A stretch of DNA of 64,000 nucleotides from Brucella pituitosa (GTDB lineage Bacteria > Pseudomonadota > Alphaproteobacteria > Rhizobiales > Rhizobiaceae), in the NCBI RefSeq assembly GCF_003049685.1, contig NZ_PYSY02000002.1:682001-746000 (forward strand), read 5' to 3'. The notes below the pieces were generated by a model, which made no database searches, was not told the origin of the DNA, and was given only the letters and a program-made list of their open reading frames with translations. The first letter of the stretch is position 1, and the number at the start of each line of letters is the position of its first letter. A program made the translations under genes and the position numbers. Positions 55,314-62,767 of the stretch are shown piece by piece.

Positions 55314-56456
55314 TCATGCGAGAGTTTCTGCAATCTTATCGAACGCAGCTTTATGATCGTCCGATGGGAACAGGTGCCCATATCGATTCATGGTGATCGC
55401 ATAGCTCGCATGGCCTGCCAGAGTCTGCACCGCTTTTGGTGAAAGGCCAGCCTCGATCCAAGTCGAAATGGCGAAGTGACGAAGAGCGTGCCATCCGATA
55501 TCTTCAACCTTTGCACTTTTGATCATCGACTTCCAATCTCGTTTCATGAAGTTGGTGTGACGCACAAACCCGCCCTTGCTGTCGGTGAAAACAAAGTCGT
55601 CAGGCTCGCTATGCTTTGATTCACTCTTCCAAGATTTCAACTGTTCGATCATAGCCTTACCGATCGGCACGGTGCGACGCCCTGCAGATGACTTTGTCGT
55701 GTCAAACTCACCGTATGCATCCACGCGAGTTTCGACCGAGACAGAGCCTTTTTTCAGATCCAGATGCACCCATCGCAGTGCCCACTGCTCAGAAGCTCGC
55801 AAGCCTGATGAAGCAGCAAACTTAATTCGAAGCGCTAGTTTCTCGTCAGAATTTTTCAGGATTATTGCCAGAGCCGCTTTTGACGGTGGCGTGACCCTTT
55901 CTCCGGCCTCATCGCGCTTGCCAATAACTCGCACGCCTTTGGCGACATTTACGCCGACTTTATCCGTTTCGACGCCATGCTTCAAAATGCGGCTCAGTGT
56001 TCCGAGAACCCTCCGCGTAGTAACAACGCCGGCCGATGCGTCGCGCATTTCATTCCTGAGCTTTATCACGTCCGCTGTCGTCAGTTCTGACAGGGTTTTG
56101 GTTCCGATACCTTTCGTGAACCCGACAGCGCTTTCTTCTTTCGGATCAATCCAATTATCTATGTGCTGCTTTGTAGTGCGCAGATACGACTGAACAACGC
56201 TTTCACCGCGTTTGTTGCGCTTTTCCATCTCTTCATAATAATCACGACAGACATCAGCAACAGTCGTCTTTTGAGCTGCTTCCTTATAGGTCGCCGCGCC
56301 TGTCTCAGTCATGAGATCAGCAAGGCGAGCTTCGGCTTCCCGTTTCTTTGCGTATTGTTCGCGGTGGCGTTTCCCATGCCTGTCAGTGAAATCCAACTGC
56401 CAAGCCTCATGTTTTCCGCTCGCATTTTCCCACGAGCGCTTCTTTATTTTCGCCAA
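55314..56456 (-). CDS. Prophage tyrosine integrase
   Basis: A 380-residue site-specific recombinase. The N-terminal arm-binding part (residues 1-60) matches Arm-DNA-bind types. The core-binding SAM-like domain is about 65-165. The catalytic residues are R220 (GLRASEQ), probable K255, H323 and R326 (WHALRHF), H349 (GHASY) and Y359 (NRYGHL). It sits next to the tRNA-Lys fragment, so it likely made this insertion. No excisionase gene was recognised nearby. Confidence 0.95.
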   Translation of the reverse strand: MAKIKKRSWENASGKHEAWQLDFTDRHGKRHREQYAKKREAEARLADLMTETGAATYKEAAQKTTVADVCRDYYEEMEKRNKRGESVVQSYLRTTKQHIDNWIDPKEESAVGFTKGIGTKTLSELTTADVIKLRNEMRDASAGVVTTRRVLGTLSRILKHGVETDKVGVNVAKGVRVIGKRDEAGERVTPPSKAALAIILKNSDEKLALRIKFAASSGLRASEQWALRWVHLDLKKGSVSVETRVDAYGEFDTTKSSAGRRTVPIGKAMIEQLKSWKSESKHSEPDDFVFTDSKGGFVRHTNFMKRDWKSMIKSAKVEDIGWHALRHFAISTWIEAGLSPKAVQTLAGHASYAITMNRYGHLFPSDDHKAAFDKIAETLA

Positions 56457-56524
56457 GAATGATCTCCTGATATTCTAGGCACACACTATATTCCGGCACA
56501 TGATCTCGCAAGAGAAACTAAATC

Positions 56525-56559
56525 TTGACTCTTAATTCGTACTGGAACATAACAAGAAC
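56525..56559 (+). promoter_or_regulatory. Promoter with LexA (SOS) box before the first prophage early operon
   Basis: GAAC-N7-GAAC at 56545-56559 is the alphaproteobacterial LexA site. It overlaps the -10 region of a promoter with TTGACT at 56525-56530 and CATAAC 17 bases later. LexA bound here would block polymerase until DNA damage. The first gene starts at 56594. Confidence 0.75.
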
Positions 56560-56593
56560 ATTGGCGGCGGTAATAAACAAGCAGGAGAACGCC

Positions 56594-56785
56594 ATGAATG
56601 CGGTTGCTGAAAACTACGACGATGAGATTGAATTGGTTCTCGCCTATCACAAAGGCGATATGCGCGCCGCTATGGAAGCGCTGTTGAAAGACCGGGATTT
56701 CCTCATCAAAGAAATTGAGTACGCCAGCCTCGCCATGTCTCTTGGTTTTTCACGTGGCTGGAAACCGACGGTGTTTACGAGATGA
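56594..56785 (+). CDS. Small prophage protein of unknown function, LexA-controlled
   Basis: A 63-residue protein, acidic at the start (ENYDDEIELV) and helical throughout, with no recognised family. AGGAG lies eight bases before the ATG at 56594; the upstream in-frame start at 56525 would overlap the promoter and is rejected. Its stop overlaps the next gene start (ATGA). The LexA box 35 bases upstream implies induction by DNA damage. Confidence 0.7.
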   Translation: MNAVAENYDDEIELVLAYHKGDMRAAMEALLKDRDFLIKEIEYASLAMSLGFSRGWKPTVFTR

Positions 56786-57045
56786 AAGCGCTGCTCAACC
56801 AGATTTCCGATTATCGTTTCCAAGTGGCGCTGCCCGAATCGTATGCGCTCAAGTTTGAGCGACGATCAGTCCATCTAGACGCAGATCGCCTCGGAGTGCA
56901 TTCGATACACCACATGGCGAAAAAGGCTGGGATACATTTCTGTGTGTTCAGCTTTTCAGACGAACGCAGCAGGAATGCGTTCATGCGCCGGCATGGCGGT
57001 AAAGTATTCGAAACGTCTGAGTGGGAGCAGGTTGTCGTAGAGTGA
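56782..57045 (+). CDS. Small prophage protein of unknown function, second gene of the LexA-controlled pair
   Basis: An 87-residue protein with several aromatic residues and histidines (HSIHHMAKKAGIHFCVF) and a DERSRNAFMRRHGGK segment. No family recognised. It begins inside the stop of the preceding gene by four bases, so it is translated with it. It ends just before the second LexA-box promoter. Confidence 0.7.
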   Translation: MKALLNQISDYRFQVALPESYALKFERRSVHLDADRLGVHSIHHMAKKAGIHFCVFSFSDERSRNAFMRRHGGKVFETSEWEQVVVE

Positions 57046-57058
57046 CGGGTTTTGCCCC

Positions 57059-57093
57059 TTGACATACCCTGCATGCCAGAACATTTTAGGAAC
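57059..57093 (+). promoter_or_regulatory. Promoter with LexA (SOS) box before the second prophage early operon
   Basis: A perfect TTGACA at 57059-57064 is followed at the right distance by a second GAAC-N7-GAAC (57079-57093) covering the -10 region. It starts 31 bases before the small basic protein gene at 57124. Confidence 0.75.
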
Positions 57094-57123
57094 ATTCGTA
57101 TTAAGAGGTATATAAAGAGATCC

Positions 57124-57258
57124 ATGGCAATCAAGTTTACAAGCTCACCCGACCGTCAACCGGAACCCAAAGTGGGGAAAGGGAAAGCTTCTAAAAAGAA
57201 ATCTGCTAACTCGTCGAAAGACAATGCGGAGCTTGATCTCAACACCGAGGGAAAGTGA
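57124..57258 (+). CDS. Small basic prophage protein, LexA-controlled
   Basis: A 44-residue lysine/serine-rich peptide (GKGKASKKKSANSSK) with an acidic tail (AELDLNTEGK). The start at 57124 follows AAGAGA; a longer frame from 57052 would lie inside the promoter. No family, no membrane segment. A nucleic-acid or protein-binding role is possible only from charge. Five bases separate it from the next gene. Confidence 0.55.
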   Translation: MAIKFTSSPDRQPEPKVGKGKASKKKSANSSKDNAELDLNTEGK

Positions 57259-57263
57259 ATTGA

Positions 57264-57503
57264 ATGGCAGCTGCTCGACTGATCGTGGTTGCGGCTTTTG
57301 ATAAAAACGATGACGGTGAACTGATTCCAGCATTTGACCCTATAGCCTTTGAAACGGAAGGCCGCGCTATGAAGTCAGCTCTTACGCTGGAAGGAAAACA
57401 TGCAGGGGTCGTAGCATGGAGTAGAGAGGCCGATCCGGACATTGGCGAATATGGACCTCCAGCCATTATTTTCCAATATGGCGAAATTCCCGATATGGAA
57501 TGA
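57264..57503 (+). CDS. Small prophage protein of unknown function
   Basis: A 79-residue acidic protein that opens AAARLIVVAAFDKNDDGELI and closes YGPPAIIFQYGEIPDME. No family recognised to certainty; the strand-rich pattern looks like a small folded phage accessory protein. It shares the second LexA-controlled promoter with the 44-residue gene and is followed by a terminator. Confidence 0.7.
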   Translation: MAAARLIVVAAFDKNDDGELIPAFDPIAFETEGRAMKSALTLEGKHAGVVAWSREADPDIGEYGPPAIIFQYGEIPDME

Positions 57504-57509
57504 GCAAAT

Positions 57510-57540
57510 AAAAAACCGCCCCGAAGGGCGGCTTTCTTTA
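57510..57540 (+). terminator. Terminator of the second prophage early operon
   Basis: AACCGCC-CCGAA-GGGCGGCTT-type hairpin followed by TTCTTT. It faces the minus-strand DUF3310-like gene and can serve both. Confidence 0.85.
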
Positions 57541-57571
57541 TGCTGCTCGCTGTTCGATCGCCTTCAATCTT

Positions 57572-57880
57572 TCAGCAAAAAAATACGATCTTGTTCAGGT
57601 CATACAGCCGGCTGGCCGCGTCCTTCTCACCAAAGCGATAGCAAGCCTTAAAGATGTTGCCGAGCGCAAAAGACATGCCTTTGTGCTCAATAAGGTCGTT
57701 TAGTTCGCTCGCGCCTTCTGGCAACTCGTAATAGCTGGTTGAGCCGCCGTCTGATTTGATAGCGCTGGCGGATCGTAGGTCGAGATCGGTTAAATGCACA
57801 GGCTTCGGCAAGGGCTGCTTTGGTCTATCCAACTCACCCCGGGTGATCTCACGATCAATCCTTGCGTCTGGCACCATCAT
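57572..57880 (-). CDS. DUF3310-like prophage protein
   Basis: A 102-residue protein. The C-terminal half reads YYELPEGASELNDLIEHKG then MSFALGNIFKACYRFGEKD, which is like DUF3310 proteins of phages (the ...FCLGNALKYICRAG...K pattern). AGGGGAGGG sits six bases before the ATG at 57880, which fixes the start although the frame is open further up to 58195. The last gene of the minus-strand phage operon. Confidence 0.75.
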   Translation of the reverse strand: MMVPDARIDREITRGELDRPKQPLPKPVHLTDLDLRSASAIKSDGGSTSYYELPEGASELNDLIEHKGMSFALGNIFKACYRFGEKDAASRLYDLNKIVFFC

Positions 57881-57911
57881 ACACCCTCCCCTCACTTTAC
57901 GCTTCGGCTCC

Positions 57912-58211
57912 TCAAACTTCTCTGTAATAGGCCCGTCTGCGAGTAAGCCACGAAGCGACGACAAACGATCCGCAACAAGCGGACGGAATCGGCTCGCAGC
58001 AAAAAGGTGGGTTTTCGTAACCGAATTGTGGGCAGGTGCCGCGATCAACGCCCTTGAGCCGAACGCCAATATAAGAGCCGTGAATGTAATGTTCGAAAGG
58101 GCCGATCCAAGCGATCTCGTAAATCTCACCTTCCTTAACCTCGAGATATTGCTCGAAGCCAACGACGGAGTTGATACAGACAACTTTTTGCCCAACTTGG
58201 AATTGGTTCAT
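57912..58211 (-). pseudogene. Phage protein broken by a single-base gain (homopolymer frameshift)
   Basis: The frame opens with GQKVVCINSVVGFEQYLEV, YEIAWIGPF and GVRLKGVDRGTCPQFGYENP, the build of a small alphaproteobacterial phage protein whose end usually reads PPFxAxRFRPLV. Here the frame passes PPFCCEPIPS. Removing one base from the five-T run (58001-58005) restores PPFAASRFRPLVADRL. The corrected frame then runs with no stop into the DUF3310-like gene. The start at 58211 overlaps the stop of the 49-residue gene upstream. Confidence 0.7.
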
Positions 58212-58357
58212 GCGTCGTTCCAATCAAAGGTTAGCGCTGCTGCTGCGGTCGCGATAGAAAGCATTAAAACCGCAATGCCTGTACCGGGTATCGGCAAAGT
58301 GAAGGCAAGTGCTAATGCGGCTCCGGTTACGACATAAAGTGCCCTGGATGGTTTCAT
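58208..58357 (-). CDS. Small membrane protein, 49 residues
   Basis: A short gene with ATG at 58357, GGAGGG upstream, and TGA overlapping the next start (ATGA at 58211). The product KPSRALYVVTGAALALAFTL, then IPGTGIAVLMLSIATAAAAL, is two membrane helices. It overlaps both neighbours by four bases, so it is a real part of the operon. A holin-like or host-interaction role cannot be told apart. Confidence 0.7.
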   Translation of the reverse strand: MKPSRALYVVTGAALALAFTLPIPGTGIAVLMLSIATAAAALTFDWNDA

Positions 58358-58542
58358 GCTGCGGCCCTCCTAATTTCGTAAGTCGCACCGTCGCCAAACG
58401 GCTTAATGCCCGTCACAATAAACACGCAGGAACTGTCTGAAAGTTTAACCTTACTCCCCACATGGATTTCGGGAACGATGGGACGTGTAACAGTGAATGA
58501 TTCAACAGAAGGCAGCCAAATTGGATCGTCTTCCTTTGTCAT
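58354..58542 (-). CDS. Small prophage protein of unknown function
   Basis: A 62-residue protein with a beta-rich core (VGSKVKLSDSSCVFIVTGI then GATYEIRRAAA), reminiscent of small SH3-like or KOW-like phage proteins. It overlaps the gene upstream and the gene downstream by four bases each. No function known. Confidence 0.65.
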   Translation of the reverse strand: MTKEDDPIWLPSVESFTVTRPIVPEIHVGSKVKLSDSSCVFIVTGIKPFGDGATYEIRRAAA

Positions 58543-59087
58543 GCCACTGCCCTCGTCTCAATGCTTCGATACTCGACTGCCACATCGTGCAGTCCGGCTC
58601 GATCGATGCCCATCTTCATGCCGCCGCTGATACTACGATCAGAGTAAACAACGCATTTCGTTGCCACGCGATACCAAGAAAGACCGGCCTCAATGCCTAA
58701 CGAGCGCTCATCAGGCTGCATATCGTCCAGAACTTGCGTATGCAGCAAATGGCTGGCAATCGGTGCTTCGCCTCGCCGCAGGCTGTCTAGAAGGCAGGCG
58801 CGTGCGTACGCGGTGTTGGCTTCCACGTCGCCGCTGTAAGGCGTTTCGATGATGACGAGGTCGGCAGGCGGCTTCACAGGCGCGAGATTGATTACCCACC
58901 CTGTGTTTTTCCAGACGCCATCCTCATTTCTAATACTTAGTGCGATGCCGTTGTTATTGAATGTTATCCGCGTAGCTGGCTCTGCTATGGGCCGCCCTTC
59001 AACAGCCGCGCGTGCGGCTTCGTCTTCGGGCCCTTCGATCCATTCGTCTCCCGGCCTGTTTACGCCGTATAGTTGGTGCAACTCCAT
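58539..59087 (-). CDS. DUF7768/DUF4406-type prophage protein (nucleoside deoxyribosyltransferase-like)
   Basis: A 182-residue protein. The C-terminal 105 residues carry ADLVIIETPYSGDVEANTAY, then ASHLLHTQVLDD, ERSLGIEAGLSW and GMKMGIDRA. This is the pattern of phage proteins with a nucleoside 2-deoxyribosyltransferase-like Rossmann fold (DUF4406/DUF7768). The N-terminal 75 residues are extra. GAGGAG before the ATG at 59087 decides the start; the longer frame to 59369 is not supported. A role in nucleotide metabolism or sensing is likely by fold only. Confidence 0.8.
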   Translation of the reverse strand: MELHQLYGVNRPGDEWIEGPEDEAARAAVEGRPIAEPATRITFNNNGIALSIRNEDGVWKNTGWVINLAPVKPPADLVIIETPYSGDVEANTAYARACLLDSLRRGEAPIASHLLHTQVLDDMQPDERSLGIEAGLSWYRVATKCVVYSDRSISGGMKMGIDRAGLHDVAVEYRSIETRAVA

Positions 59088-59193
59088 ATGCTCTCCTCGT
59101 GTTGTGGTGAAACGCCGCTTGGTGGGCGGCGTTGTTGGTATTGTCTGGATGCGGTTTCCAAGCCTACACTGAGAAACAATCAGGGAGGCCGAT

Positions 59194-59430
59194 ATGCAAA
59201 TATTAGAAGCCAAGTACATTGGGAACTCAGCATCCATCACAGTGCAATTCTCCGGCAAGAAGGTGGTCGTGGAATATGGCCCAATAGCTCCGCCATTAGA
59301 CGCAAAAATGCATTCCCCATTCATCGATAATGTAGATCTGGCCATCAAAGAAATTTTGGCACAAACCAATCAACTTGAGACTGAAATTCGAGCGGCAGTT
59401 GTAGACTATCTAGCGTCCCAAAAGGGATGA
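59194..59430 (+). CDS. Small plus-strand prophage protein of unknown function
   Basis: A 78-residue protein: a beta-rich first half (LEAKYIGNSASITVQFSGKK) and a helical second half (AIKEILAQTNQLETEIRAAV). AGGGAGGCC precedes the ATG. It stands alone on the plus strand between two minus-strand genes, so it has its own promoter. No family recognised. Confidence 0.65.
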   Translation: MQILEAKYIGNSASITVQFSGKKVVVEYGPIAPPLDAKMHSPFIDNVDLAIKEILAQTNQLETEIRAAVVDYLASQKG

Positions 59431-59433
59431 CGG

Positions 59434-60687
59434 TTAGGCTGCAACCCTTTGACTTACCACATTATCATTCGCCGCCGCATATTTCCCTGCAACCATTTCA
59501 GGACGGAGAGTAAGGCGTGACACTTCTCCGTGTAGTTTTGAATAAGTGATAATCTTCGCGCTTCTGCCCGAAAGCCAACCTCCGCCCGCAGCATAAGCAT
59601 CAGGAGCGGCAAGTGTTTCATGGCGTTCTACATACATCAGGCCTGATTTGCGTCCTTCGTCAGAATGCAGATGACCAATGTGTGCATAGGCATATTTGCT
59701 GCGGCCGTACATTTCGCGAAACTTACCGGCTAGCGTTGCATCGACATTGTTGACGCCACGCTTGTGACCGTGATGTGCAAAGATTGCAGTGCTGCCCCAC
59801 TCATATGCATAGTAGAGGCTGGGAGAGTTATCGACGGTAATGCGCGGTTCATTCTCATACATCGCCGCCAGCATTTCCCGAAGCCATGCAGATGAGGCCG
59901 GATCGTGGTTGCCCTGCGCCATAATGATATGCACATGCCAGTGCTTTTGAAGCAACATATCAATCACACGACGTACCGTGCGGATGATCACTCGGATGAT
60001 CTTCTGTAAACGTGAGTCCGAATCCAAAACATGCCTGCTTGCAGGCGTTACTGTTTCCATGCTGTCGTAGTGAGCAAGGTCGCCCAATTGCGCAAATACG
60101 GCAGTATGAGCGTCCGGAGCCAAATCGATCGAGGCGGCGAACCAATCCGTCACAAGTTGCTCGGCAATCTCAATGTCATAATCAGCGCCAGTTTCTTCAC
60201 GCCAAGCCAACATGCCGAAATGCGCATCCGTCAAGCAGAAGAAATTCAACAAATCCTCGCGACACCCCTTCGGTGCTGGCATGATCGATACGCGCGGTAG
60301 GTCTTCCTTCAGCGCTTCAACCATGGTTGTGATTGCAGCCCGCTGTTGGTCGGCGCCCGCACGCTCCATTATATGTTGCGTGACAATGCGCCCTTCGCTG
60401 TTAACGAGCGTCGTCTTGCCTTTTACCGCCAATCCGGCAGTAGCCTCATAAACCGGACCAGCCTCTTTCGTCTGGCGCATGTATGTGCCGTTAGGCGTTT
60501 CTGTCAGGCTTTTGATTGCGTAACCGGGCAGCGTTTCCTTCGGACCCATCAGCCCAAGCTCAGCCGCGCGTTTAATGCTGTCGTGAAAAGCAGACTTCTT
60601 GACGCCACATGCGGTCGCAGCCTTCGTTATCGTGCCGTGCTGCTGATACGCAGCGACACGGCGGGCTAGTTCTTGTTTTGAAAGCAT
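59434..60687 (-). CDS. Prophage protein with helix-turn-helix and metallophosphatase domains
   Basis: A 417-residue fusion. Residues 5-45 form a small helix-turn-helix (TITKAATACGVKKSAFHDSI). Residues 150-345 are a calcineurin-like phosphoesterase with all metal motifs: D154-x-H156, GD at 202-203, GNHD at 259-262, HHGH at 305-308 and GHLH at 338-341. It may act on DNA ends or nucleotides. Related genes are common in alphaproteobacterial phages. It lies next to the 93-residue gene upstream, with the ATG at 60687 directly after that stop. Confidence 0.88.
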   Translation of the reverse strand: MLSKQELARRVAAYQQHGTITKAATACGVKKSAFHDSIKRAAELGLMGPKETLPGYAIKSLTETPNGTYMRQTKEAGPVYEATAGLAVKGKTTLVNSEGRIVTQHIMERAGADQQRAAITTMVEALKEDLPRVSIMPAPKGCREDLLNFFCLTDAHFGMLAWREETGADYDIEIAEQLVTDWFAASIDLAPDAHTAVFAQLGDLAHYDSMETVTPASRHVLDSDSRLQKIIRVIIRTVRRVIDMLLQKHWHVHIIMAQGNHDPASSAWLREMLAAMYENEPRITVDNSPSLYYAYEWGSTAIFAHHGHKRGVNNVDATLAGKFREMYGRSKYAYAHIGHLHSDEGRKSGLMYVERHETLAAPDAYAAGGGWLSGRSAKIITYSKLHGEVSRLTLRPEMVAGKYAAANDNVVSQRVAA

Positions 60688-60969
60688 TTAGTGTCCTCTA
60701 GCGGCAATCATGGCGTCGGCAATCTCATACGCAGCTTTAGCCGCATACGTAGTGGCGGCGACCCCATCATCTTTTGCGCATCGAGATATGATTGCTTGGG
60801 TCTGTCCGTTTGAATAAAGGGCACCCATTGCAATTCCCGCAAAATGATCACGTAGTGTCATGCCATGGCTAGCGTCCGGACCTTTCCAGCCGCCGTTCCA
60901 GTCTGGTGAAGGAAAGGCGTTGCCACCCGTATTTACGCGCGCACCCGCGCCCTGTGCCTGTTCAGACAT
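60688..60969 (-). CDS. Conserved small phage protein
   Basis: A 93-residue protein with a glycine-rich, flexible first half and a helical second half: HGMTLRDHFAGIAMGAL then KAAYEIADAMIAARGH. The MTLRDyFA...A.ADAMlAAR pattern is frequent in phages of many proteobacteria, with no known role. It is the first gene of the minus-strand phage operon. GAGGAG lies just before its ATG. Confidence 0.78.
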   Translation of the reverse strand: MSEQAQGAGARVNTGGNAFPSPDWNGGWKGPDASHGMTLRDHFAGIAMGALYSNGQTQAIISRCAKDDGVAATTYAAKAAYEIADAMIAARGH

Positions 60970-61086
60970 ACAGTCTCCTCGTGTTGGTTGGTTTACGGGT
61001 TGGTGGCCCGCAATTTGTCATTGTGGTGGAAGTGAAAGGGGGCGTCAAGTATGATGTGTGAAATTTAGGATTCGGGGGGAATTTGC

Positions 61087-61852
61087 ATGTCTAAGGCGAC
61101 AATCGGACTTTGCGCATTTTGCCAGAAAGAGAAAAAAGCTCTCCAGATCACATGCAATTCCTAACAGCTATTTTCGATCCGCAAAGAGTAATGGTCAGGC
61201 GGTGAAATATAAAACTGACAACTCTCCAAATAGCTTAACGCAAGCTAGCGGTGACTGCCCGATGCTCTGCGCTGAATGTGAGAGCCATTTCAATGTCAAT
61301 TTTGATATTCCACTGCAGCAAATTATTGAAAAATTAGATAGACAACGAACTATATGTGCTAACGACGCTCGTTCATTTTCTCGTGCAATGTTATCAGTTG
61401 CTTGGCGAGCCAGTAAAAGTTACGCTGAGTTTTATCAGAATTTCAAATTATCCCGTCATCACGAGGATCAAATCAAATCTCTTTTTTCGGATAATTCACA
61501 CAAGTCATTGGCTCATTATGCCGTGAGAATAAGCCGCTTATTTGATCATATTCACGGCAATGACGTCAATTTAGCAAAGATAATGCTTTCGCCACGCATC
61601 CTCCGAAACAAGAATGGCGTAAACCTTACGTTTATGTTCGGAGGCTGCTTTATTGAAATACTGTCGCCACGTCCTCCACGTCCGACAGCTGTTAGTGAGC
61701 ACTACCTAAAGACTGGACTGGGGAAGAACAATATTAGAACGATAAGTGTTTATGCGGTGCCAGGGTACGGTGAAAACATGTTGCGAATGCTTGAGAAGGA
61801 TCGCGAAGATCATGTCACTCCATCCTTCCGTCGTTTTACCGCGCCCAACTGA
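61087..61852 (+). pseudogene. AT-rich prophage gene for a putative zinc-binding protein, split by one extra base
   Basis: ATG 61087 follows GGGGGGAA and reads SKATIGLCAFCQKEKK, with a CxxC knuckle, then stops early. Removing one A from the six-A run at 61132-61137 joins it to the open frame LSRSHAIPNSYFRSAK, giving 254 residues. That frame adds CPMLCAEC, a second cysteine knuckle. The CxxC-SHxIP-CxxC order is like HNH-type or related zinc proteins. The gene is much richer in A and T than its neighbours and is alone on its strand, as expected of a late acquisition. Confidence 0.65.
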
Positions 61853-61857
61853 ATCGC

Positions 61858-62193
61858 TCACCCCCTCGCCCGCGTCGTCTTCTGTTCAAACACACGATCC
61901 ATGCGCTCGGTCAGCCCATCAATGCGGTTTGCAACGCTTTCGATGGCGCGCATGATCTGCGAGGTTTGTTCCTGCATCCCGGCCTTTGTGGCGAAGGTTT
62001 CGGCCGCACGCAGCTTATAGTCTGACAGCTCCTGCCGCGTCAGTGCGGCAAGTTCTGTGGCAGCTTCTGCTTTAGCTCCGCACTCCGATCGCACAGTCTT
62101 GATGTGGCCTTCGATGTATTTCCAAAGGCCAAACAGAAAGCCGAACAGCATCACAATGAAGCCGACGACGCCCATTATTTCAGTGCCAGTCAT
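61858..62193 (-). CDS. Phage membrane protein with coiled coil (lysis cassette)
   Basis: A 111-residue protein with one N-terminal membrane helix (VVGFIVMLFGFLFGLWKYI) and a long helical tail rich in alanine, glutamate and arginine (MRAIESVANRIDGLTERMD), a probable coiled coil. The form is like haemolysin XhlA-type or holin-associated proteins. It is last in the lysis cassette, after the spanin pair. No clear family. Confidence 0.7.
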   Translation of the reverse strand: MTGTEIMGVVGFIVMLFGFLFGLWKYIEGHIKTVRSECGAKAEAATELAALTRQELSDYKLRAAETFATKAGMQEQTSQIMRAIESVANRIDGLTERMDRVFEQKTTRARG

Positions 62194-62230
62194 TTCTCAT
62201 TACCCATCAATTTGTTCATTACAGCATCCC

Positions 62231-62416
62231 TCAAGGCCGTACCCCGCACAGCTTTTCCATTTTCTCATTCTCGACCAGTATCTGGCGCTTGGTTTCCGAC
62301 GTGTCGTCATGGCTGGCGTAGATCGCTCGTGCCACGTCGCAGTAGTTACCGCTTGTCGCGCATCCACTTAGCAAGCCGAGCGTCAACAGCGCTGTCATCA
62401 AGACGGCTGATTTCAT
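62231..62416 (-). CDS. Putative o-spanin (Rz1-like lipoprotein)
   Basis: A 61-residue lipoprotein: signal helix then lipobox LLSGCAT, with C19 as the lipid site. A short body with a NYCDVARAIY start follows. The gene begins inside the putative i-spanin gene in another frame (overlap 62346-62416), the classic Rz/Rz1 arrangement. It would pair with the inner-membrane spanin to fuse the membranes at lysis. Confidence 0.8.
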   Translation of the reverse strand: MKSAVLMTALLTLGLLSGCATSGNYCDVARAIYASHDDTSETKRQILVENEKMEKLCGVRP

Positions 62417-62582
62417 TTTCTATCTTCCGTGCTTTGGTTGCGGATTGTGCGGCGCGCTCGGTCTGAGCCGTTTTGCTGTCAGACCTGCCTTTTAGATACG
62501 CGCCGACAAGGACGGCCAGCGCCGCGCTAAGAACAACGGCGTAGCCTGTCAGCTTGGAGCGTAGGGCTAAGAGGAAGGTCAC
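62346..62582 (-). CDS. Putative i-spanin (Rz-like)
   Basis: A 78-residue protein with one N-terminal membrane helix (LTGYAVVLSAALAVLVGAYL) and a charged helical tail (KIENEISRLDDSAVDARLAK). It starts in a four-base overlap with the gene upstream, and its last 71 bases contain the start of the o-spanin gene. Short for an i-spanin but consistent in topology. Confidence 0.75.
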   Translation of the reverse strand: MTFLLALRSKLTGYAVVLSAALAVLVGAYLKGRSDSKTAQTERAAQSATKARKIENEISRLDDSAVDARLAKWMRDKR

Positions 62583-62767
62583 GTCTGCTCCCCCGTAAGA
62601 AGCAAAGACTTCGAACCGTCGCGTTCGCGGCGGATCAGATACCCGTCGCGTGTTTCAGTGACGCCTTGCGCGAGAGTTAAGCGCACATCAGTCCAATGCT
62701 GGACCGTGCCGTCGATCGTAACTGCAGCAGTCTGAGCATAAACATCGTAGTCAATCACGATCCTCAC
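62579..62767 (-). CDS. Small prophage protein of unknown function
   Basis: A 62-residue, strand-rich protein (RIVIDYDVYAQTAAVTIDGT then RDGYLIRRERDG). It overlaps the endolysin stop and the i-spanin start by four bases each, so it belongs to the lysis operon. No family known. Confidence 0.65.
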   Translation of the reverse strand: MRIVIDYDVYAQTAAVTIDGTVQHWTDVRLTLAQGVTETRDGYLIRRERDGSKSLLLTGEQT

